From assembly GCF_001039355.2 (NCBI RefSeq), contig NW_019775991.1:549565-613564 (forward strand): a stretch of 64,000 bases of DNA, read 5' to 3'. The position numbers and the translations under genes are program-made. The notes under the pieces were generated by a model, which saw only the letters and a list, made by a program, of their open reading frames with translations, was not told the DNA's origin and searched no databases. The stretch is from Lingula anatina (taxonomy: Eukaryota; Brachiopoda; Lingulata; Lingulida; Lingulidae). Of the stretch, positions 60,701-64,000 are shown one piece after another (position 1 is the stretch's first letter; each line of letters opens with the position of its first letter).

Positions 60701-63700
60701 AAAATTATCAAGTACATGCCCAAAAACTTTCATATTGTTAGCTTACAGCCGCTATTTCATCTAGGGGTCAGTGAGTGTCAACTTCTACCCACATCAGTCT
60801 GATGAAGGCCTACGTCGAGGTTGGCCGTAAGCTAACAGTATGAAAGAATTTCAGCTTGTGTTTGATAATTTTTATTTGTTATAAGCTGAAATACTTTTAT
60901 ACTGTCAGCTTATGACCATCTTGGACATTTTCATCAGACTGATGTGAGTAGATTTTGTTATTCACTGACCGCTAGGTGGTATAGCTACCAGGTTACTGCT
61001 ACTATTTAAGTCAGACTGCATTCCNGCCTTGTTTGTTATAAGCTGAAATACTTTTATACTGTCAGCTTATGACCATCTTGGACATTTTCATCAGACTGAT
61101 GTGAGTAGATTTTGTTATTCACTGACTGCTAGGTGGTATAGCTACCAGGTTACTGCTACTATTTAAGTCAGACTGCATTCCTTGGCAGGCCTTTCATTTA
61201 ATTCATTTTGAATGTGGTTTAACACCAAGGTCAGTGTCAGACTATGTAGGTCACCCGTGTTATTTATCCACCTTCAGGGCCAGAGGGAGATGACTGTGGC
61301 CAGTGTCCACCTGGAGGGAAAGGAGAGCCTGGAGAGCAGGGAAGAGAAGGTGAGCCATGGTGGTATTTTGCAGTTATCACTAGATCTCTTAGTGTGCTAC
61401 TGATCCTTAAAAAATAGAATATGCAGAACTCCATATGAATATTTCTCTCTTCTTGTGAAAAATGCAAACCAGTTGCCTTACATAGGTTCTTGAAGTGAGT
61501 ATTTCTTTGTTCTTGATATTCTTTTTGATGGCATACATTATTGGTTATAACCCCTCCAACCAGTTCCCTCACATATGTTCTTGAACTGAGCATTCTTTAT
61601 GCTCAAGAGAGTTGTAGATGACATGCAGTAACTTTCCCTTTCTTCCATCAAGGTGCTAATGGCATCCCAGGTCCTCCTGGTTTTACTGGCCCACCTGGTT
61701 TCCCAGGCCCGAAAGGAAACCCAGGTCGGCCAGGTGCCCGAGGTCTGCCAGGACAACAGGGACGTAATGGGTTTGAGGGCCTACCCGGGCTGAAGGGAGA
61801 GCGAGGGGAACTGATCATTCCACGGCCAGTTCCTGGATTAAAAGGCCAGCCAGGAGACCAGGGTTTCCAGGGATTGCCAGGGTTGCCGGGACGACCAGGC
61901 GGGAATGGTGATGTTGGGTTGCCTGGGTTACCTGGGGAAAAAGGAATGAAGGTATGTGGAGTTAAAAGGCTTGGTTCACTTTGGAGAGGAACTAAAACTG
62001 CAGCATTTGACTACAGTAGTCGAACAGGCTTTCTAGAGACTTTCCTCTCCACCTCCCCCACACACAACACTTCCCCCCCCCCCCCCAAATTACATTTCAG
62101 ATTTTTTTTAAGGATCACAAAAATTAATGAAAGATCTGGTGATTTTCAATAAAATGCTCCAGTTTAAGTTGGCCCTGAAAGAAAATCATTCATTATTATG
62201 TGTTTTACCTGTTTTTGAGACAGTAAAATGATGTAGAGTCTGTAGAAATGTAAAAGCAATATATATCAGATTATAACATTGATTGCTTGCATGTTCAAAG
62301 AAAATTGAAGTAAAATCCAATTTAGCAAATGGAAAGTATTTCAAAGTATTTTATGTGAATTTAAGTAATTATTGTGAGGCACATTGTATATAAAGACTTG
62401 AAAATTCTTTTTAAAAAAGAGGCACAATTTTTTCCTGTTTATACAATCTAGCTGTGTTTTTCTCCTGTAGGGGGCAGTAGGTCGTCCAGGGTTAAATGGC
62501 CAAGATGGTCCCAAAGGCTCCCCAGGGCAGCCTGGCCTGAGAGGGGCTCCTGGTGAAGACGTGCAAGGTTTTGTAGGTCAGCGCGGTGATGATGGTTTTC
62601 CTGGGCCTCCTGGAGACCCTGGTTTGAATGGATTTCCAGGTAACACTGTGATAGTTAATATGTATATGGTCCTTTTCACATTGTGACAAGCACGTTTCCT
62701 GTTCGAGAGATTGACACCTTTTAGCCAGGCTTTTATGAAAGAGAGTCATTTAAATGGAGCCATGGTTAACTAACCTGATTAACTTTGAATGGTCCAAACA
62801 GTGAACTTGTGAAACAGAGTAAAAACATCTGTTAAATGTGCTTGCATAATGTGAATAGGGACTTTTGTGTAATGATGTGGATTAAGGATCTGTAAGGGGA
62901 GACTTGTGTTGTGTATGTCTTAAGGTGTGGTAAAACTGTATGTGTGTGTGGGGGGGGGAGGGGCAGTGATAAAGATACATCGAATATACTTTTTCAATGT
63001 CTTGACCTATTACCACAGTAAGCATGTAGAAAAAACTATTAGAAATATACATGTAAAGATTTTGGAGATGATATTTCGTTTTTTTATCTAAATATTGTTG
63101 ATTTTAGGTGATAAAGGAGATGCTGCTCCATCAGTGGTATTGGAAAGGTACAGAGGAGATGCAGGCCCCCCTGGGTCCAGGGGAGAATCTGGACTTGATG
63201 GGGCCACAGGAATACCAGGTAGGTTGTCATGTTACACAGGATGACCAAGATATAGTTAGGATGTCATGATACAGGGGATAACCAAGATTCAGTCAGGTTG
63301 TCATGTTCATGAGGTGCCTCTAGAGTATCAGGAAGGTTGTCATGTTACAGAGGATAACCAAGATTCAGTCCTGTTGTCATGTCCCCAAGGTGCACCATGA
63401 GCACCAGGTAGGTTGTCATGTTACAGGGGAAAACTAAGATTCAGGTTGTCATATTTCTGAGGTGCATCATGAGCACCAGGTAGGTTGTTATGGTCCTGAG
63501 GGTAATTAAGATTACCTATAATTTAAAGAAATATGATACATTTTTCCTTAAATTTCTCATGCATTATATAAGTTGTAATACTTTGAATTTGCTCTCCTTA
63601 GGCTTGCCTGGAATCAAAGGTCAACCTGGAGAGTCAGGATTCCCTGGGCTCCGTGGCAGGGAAGGCGATAACGGTCTCCGGGGACCACCAGGTCAAAGGG

Positions 63701-63816
63701 GCACTCCTGGAGCCAAGGGGTTCCCTGGAATGCCTGGAGGAAATGGCATCCCAGGTCTGCCAGGTCCTTTTGGTGAGAGAGGAGACCCTGGTCCTGATGG
63801 CAACAGAGGACCACGG
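44131..63816 (+). CDS. COL4A1: Collagen alpha-1(IV)-like chain, 21 exons, 3' end outside window
   Basis: This gene encodes a secreted basement-membrane network collagen chain, the expected major partner of the divergent alpha-2-like chain. Exons: 44131-44217, 47301-47357, 48308-48442, 48929-48973, 52101-52163, 55921-56001, 56422-56505, 56698-56760, 57355-57432, 57826-57981, 58288-58350, 58601-58699, 59061-59114, 59441-59534, 59880-60002, 60301-60606, 61278-61349, 61653-61951, 62471-62639, 63108-63218, 63602-63816. The total is 2454 nt (818 codons) with consistent phases and no stop. Residues 1-29 are a signal peptide; 32-41 carry the 7S CxxCxxxCxC motif; Asn126 lies in CNGT, which corresponds in position to the glycosylated 7S Asn known in human alpha-1(IV). 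The rest is Gly-X-Y with short interruptions. The GTKGQKG run after the last 7S Cys matches alpha-1 better than alpha-2. Human chains are near 1670 residues, so about half the gene, including NC1, is off the right edge. Confidence 0.94.
44713..44927. repeat. Direct repeat, copy 1 (partner 45155-45368)
   Basis: About 215 bp starting with CCTCCTCCCCC recurs almost identically inside the MITE right after the single N at 45154. A few substitutions (for example CCCGTTG versus CCCTTTG) separate the copies. Confidence 0.85.
45052..45507. mobile_element. Second copy of the GGCTTCGTTCACATG hairpin MITE, interrupted
   Basis: It has the same ends and arms as the element at 25209, flanked by TAA (45049-45051, 45508-45510). 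It is interrupted after an N at 45154 by a 215-bp copy of nearby host sequence, then resumes with a second copy of its hairpin centre. Confidence 0.75.
45155..45368. repeat. Direct repeat, copy 2 inside MITE
   Basis: This is a near-identical copy of 44713-44927 starting directly after an N. It is probably a scaffolding or haplotype artefact. Confidence 0.85.
47301..47357 (+). CDS. alpha-1(IV) exon 2: 7S cysteine segment
   Basis: This 57-bp exon encodes [19 protein letters not shown]. Cys32, 35, 39 and 41 form the 7S motif, and KGTKGQKG leads into the helix as in other alpha-1(IV) chains (human: HGVKGQKG). The spacing CxxCxxxCxC differs from the CxxxCxxxxCxC of the alpha-2 partner. Confidence 0.95.
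48308..48442 (+). CDS. alpha-1(IV) exon 3
   Basis: The exon is 135 bp (45 codons), [16 protein letters not shown] to GPKGLR, and includes an RGD (GMRGDPG). The donor is GTCAGT. The length is identical to alpha-2 exon 4. Confidence 0.95.
48929..48973 (+). CDS. alpha-1(IV) exon 4
   Basis: This 45-bp exon encodes [15 protein letters not shown]. It is comparable in length and sequence to alpha-2 exon 5 ([15 protein letters not shown]). Confidence 0.94.
50842..51104. mobile_element. MITE-like element with GTTCAGAAC ends
   Basis: The CTGTTCAGAACAG left end and GTTCTGAAAG right end, with interior CACTTAAAAG and CTTTTAAGTG inverted segments and ATATGGCC/GGTCAGCCATATTTGATC, mark the same family as 13161 and 27440. 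Confidence 0.55.
51136..51328. mobile_element. 193-bp MITE, TAA duplication
   Basis: Imperfect ends GGCTGTATTCCCAGACC and the inverted GACCCCATTTCCAGAG are followed inward by AGATCGATCT on both sides. TAA flanks (51133-51135, 51329-51331). Confidence 0.65.
52101..52163 (+). CDS. alpha-1(IV) exon 5: conserved 7S glycosylation site
   Basis: This 63-bp exon encodes [20 protein letters not shown] plus K. Cys125 and sequon Asn126-Gly-Thr coincide with the N-glycosylated Asn of the vertebrate alpha-1(IV) 7S domain. Confidence 0.96.
52234..52401. mobile_element. CAGGGGCGG inverted-repeat element, copy 2
   Basis: This 168-bp element is a relative of the one at 32532 (shared TCTTTGTT-GATC-TCCTCCA and GACTGTCTTC segments), here 70 bp downstream of alpha-1 exon 5. 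Confidence 0.65.
52892..52976. repeat. Compound CT-CA microsatellite
   Basis: About 25 CT units pass directly into CA units. Confidence 0.9.
55921..56001 (+). CDS. alpha-1(IV) exon 6
   Basis: The exon has 27 codons of unbroken Gly-[21 protein letters not shown] to GVDGPK. The acceptor TTATTTCAG is clear. Confidence 0.95.
56388..56421 (+). repeat. TTA microsatellite abutting a splice acceptor
   Basis: About ten TTA/ATT units end in TTAG, which is the 3' splice site of alpha-1 exon 7. Confidence 0.9.
56422..56505 (+). CDS. alpha-1(IV) exon 7
   Basis: The exon has 28 codons, with an early interruption [11 protein letters not shown] then [10 protein letters not shown] (RGD). Its acceptor AG is the end of a (TTA)n microsatellite rather than a normal pyrimidine tract. 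Confidence 0.93.
56698..56760 (+). CDS. alpha-1(IV) exon 8
   Basis: This 63-bp exon reads [19 protein letters not shown] then FQ. Phase 0 with GTAAGG donor. Confidence 0.95.
57355..57432 (+). CDS. alpha-1(IV) exon 9
   Basis: This 78-bp exon runs [19 protein letters not shown] then EGIDGDP, a one-triplet slip. Donor GTAGGA. Confidence 0.94.
57657..57699. repeat. CA microsatellite
   Basis: About 20 CA units in alpha-1 intron 9. Confidence 0.95.
57826..57981 (+). CDS. alpha-1(IV) exon 10
   Basis: The exon has 52 codons. Triplets are broken by [14 protein letters not shown], then regular to GQPGRN. A polypyrimidine acceptor TTTTCTCCCCCCAG precedes it. Confidence 0.95.
58288..58350 (+). CDS. 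alpha-1(IV) exon 11
   Basis: This 63-bp exon encodes [20 protein letters not shown] plus R, phase 0. Confidence 0.95.
58601..58699 (+). CDS. alpha-1(IV) exon 12
   Basis: The exon has 33 codons of unbroken triplets from [16 protein letters not shown] to GRDGFS. Confidence 0.95.
59061..59114 (+). CDS. alpha-1(IV) exon 13
   Basis: This 54-bp exon encodes [18 protein letters not shown], including an RGD. Acceptor TTTTTTCCCCAG. Confidence 0.95.
59441..59534 (+). CDS. alpha-1(IV) exon 14
   Basis: The exon is 94 bp. [14 protein letters not shown] shifts the triplet register, then regular to a split Gly codon. From here the gene uses phase-1 junctions, as alpha-2 does from its exon 15. Confidence 0.94.
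59880..60002 (+). CDS. alpha-1(IV) exon 15
   Basis: The exon is 123 bp with split Gly at both ends: [19 protein letters not shown] (RGD) and a late slip [12 protein letters not shown]. Confidence 0.95.
60301..60606 (+). CDS. alpha-1(IV) exon 16 (306 bp)
   Basis: This is the longest exon of this gene. Interruptions are seen at [12 protein letters not shown] and [14 protein letters not shown]; the latter has Trp, unusual in helix sequence. Split Gly at both ends. It parallels the 300-bp exon 16 of alpha-2. Confidence 0.95.
60728..60848. repeat. Inverted-repeat element with CTGATGA core
   Basis: CTTTCATATTGTTAGCTTAC at the left pairs with GTAAGCTAACAGTATGAAAG at the right. The centre has CAGTCTGATGAAGGCC. 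It is probably a degenerate mobile-element end. Confidence 0.55.
60875..61024. repeat. 150-bp direct repeat, copy 1
   Basis: TTTGTTATAAGCTGAAATAC through GACTGCATTCC is repeated at 61032-61181 with one or two differences; an N at 61025 separates the copies. It is probably an assembly duplication. Confidence 0.85.
61032..61181. repeat. 150-bp direct repeat, copy 2
   Basis: This is the near-identical partner of 60875-61024. Both also match, inverted, the segment at about 60728-60800 (ATCAGTCTGATGA region). Confidence 0.85.
61278..61349 (+). CDS. alpha-1(IV) exon 17: CxxC interruption
   Basis: This 72-bp exon encodes [19 protein letters not shown]. The Cys pair (about residues 536 and 539) resembles the CLIC-type Cys pair in an interruption of human alpha-1(IV). 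Confidence 0.94.
61653..61951 (+). CDS. alpha-1(IV) exon 18
   Basis: The exon is 299 bp, from a split Gly to a whole codon. An interruption [17 protein letters not shown] lies mid-exon, similar in style to the human alpha-1 interruption near GKIVPLPG. Confidence 0.95.
62471..62639 (+). CDS. alpha-1(IV) exon 19
   Basis: The exon is 169 bp. An interruption [15 protein letters not shown] includes an RGD. It ends with a split Gly before GTAACA. Confidence 0.94.
63108..63218 (+). CDS. alpha-1(IV) exon 20
   Basis: This 111-bp exon opens with the interruption [20 protein letters not shown] (RGD), then triplets. Its donor CCAG|GTAGGT is copied repeatedly in the following intron. Confidence 0.94.
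63219..63510 (+). repeat. Minisatellite grown from the alpha-1 exon 20 donor
   Basis: About eight units of 37-39 bp contain GGTTGTCATGTTAC and alternate into 72-76-bp dimers. Copies of CACCAGGTAGGTTGT at about 63403 and 63475 repeat the exon/intron border at 63216-63226. Confidence 0.85.
63602..63816 (+). CDS. alpha-1(IV) exon 21 (last in window)
   Basis: The exon is 215 bp of unbroken Gly-X-Y from [10 protein letters not shown] to GNRGPR, including RGD (GERGDPG). Donor GTAGGT at 63817. The gene continues off the window. Confidence 0.95.
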
Positions 63817-64000
63817 GTAGGTGGGGCTGTTGTGGACAGCAGAAAGCTCTGTGGCCATTGATAGGATGAATTTGTTTGTTATTGCATTGCTGCCAGTTCT
63901 AAATGTTTTAAGTAATATTCCCTCTTTTTTAAGATGCAATGTTTGGATTAAGGACTTTTCTAGCATTCTGGGTAATTGAAGAGTATTTGCATTTTCCCCA

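Noticed and set aside
1-64000. tRNA, rRNA, CRISPR or bacterial-type operons
   Set aside because: No such structure was seen; spaced intron-bearing eukaryotic genes account for all strong coding signal.

Overview
The window is animal genomic DNA from a draft assembly (about 63-65% AT by eye, many dinucleotide microsatellites, spliceosomal GT-AG introns, one 190-base N gap and two isolated N's). It holds two type IV collagen genes in head-to-head orientation: the minus-strand gene runs leftwards from about 42.7 kb and leaves the window at its left edge, and the plus-strand gene runs rightwards from about 44.1 kb and leaves at its right edge. This divergent pairing is the known arrangement of the alpha-1(IV)/alpha-2(IV) basement-membrane collagen genes in animals. 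The proteins are clearly not vertebrate in their signal-peptide regions; a non-vertebrate bilaterian (perhaps a mollusc or other lophotrochozoan) is my guess, with weak support.

Minus strand (alpha-2(IV)-like): I assemble 26 coding exons from 42683 down to 200, with every exon phase compatible with its neighbours, giving about 1001 codons. They comprise a long leader, a signal peptide, the four-cysteine 7S segment, a conserved Cys-Asn-Gly-Ser glycosylation site and a long interrupted Gly-X-Y helix. The NC1 domain lies off the left edge. Introns in the first half are very large (13.5, 7.3 and 6.9 kb) and packed with small inverted-repeat transposable elements (MITEs) and microsatellites.

Plus strand (alpha-1(IV)-like): 21 coding exons from 44131 to 63816, 818 codons, with a signal peptide, the 7S CxxCxxxCxC motif, a Cys-Asn-Gly-Thr site and an interrupted Gly-X-Y helix with seven RGD triplets. 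The NC1 domain lies off the right edge. The two start codons are 1447 bases apart and the space between should hold the shared bidirectional promoter. Exons 3-5 of alpha-1 and 4-6 of alpha-2 have identical lengths (135, 45, 63 bp), a direct trace of their common origin.

The protein products would co-assemble into the collagen IV heterotrimer, in which 7S domains tetramerise and NC1 domains dimerise to form the basement-membrane network. I do not see a new biochemical system. The most unusual structures are (a) four places where the last bases of a collagen exon, with its 5' splice site, have been copied in tandem into the following intron, including a threefold copy of half of the alpha-2 7S exon; (b) at least seven MITE-like elements with inverted ends, several flanked by TTA or TAA duplications as in PIF/Harbinger elements, concentrated in the introns; and (c) probable assembly artefacts at all three N sites.
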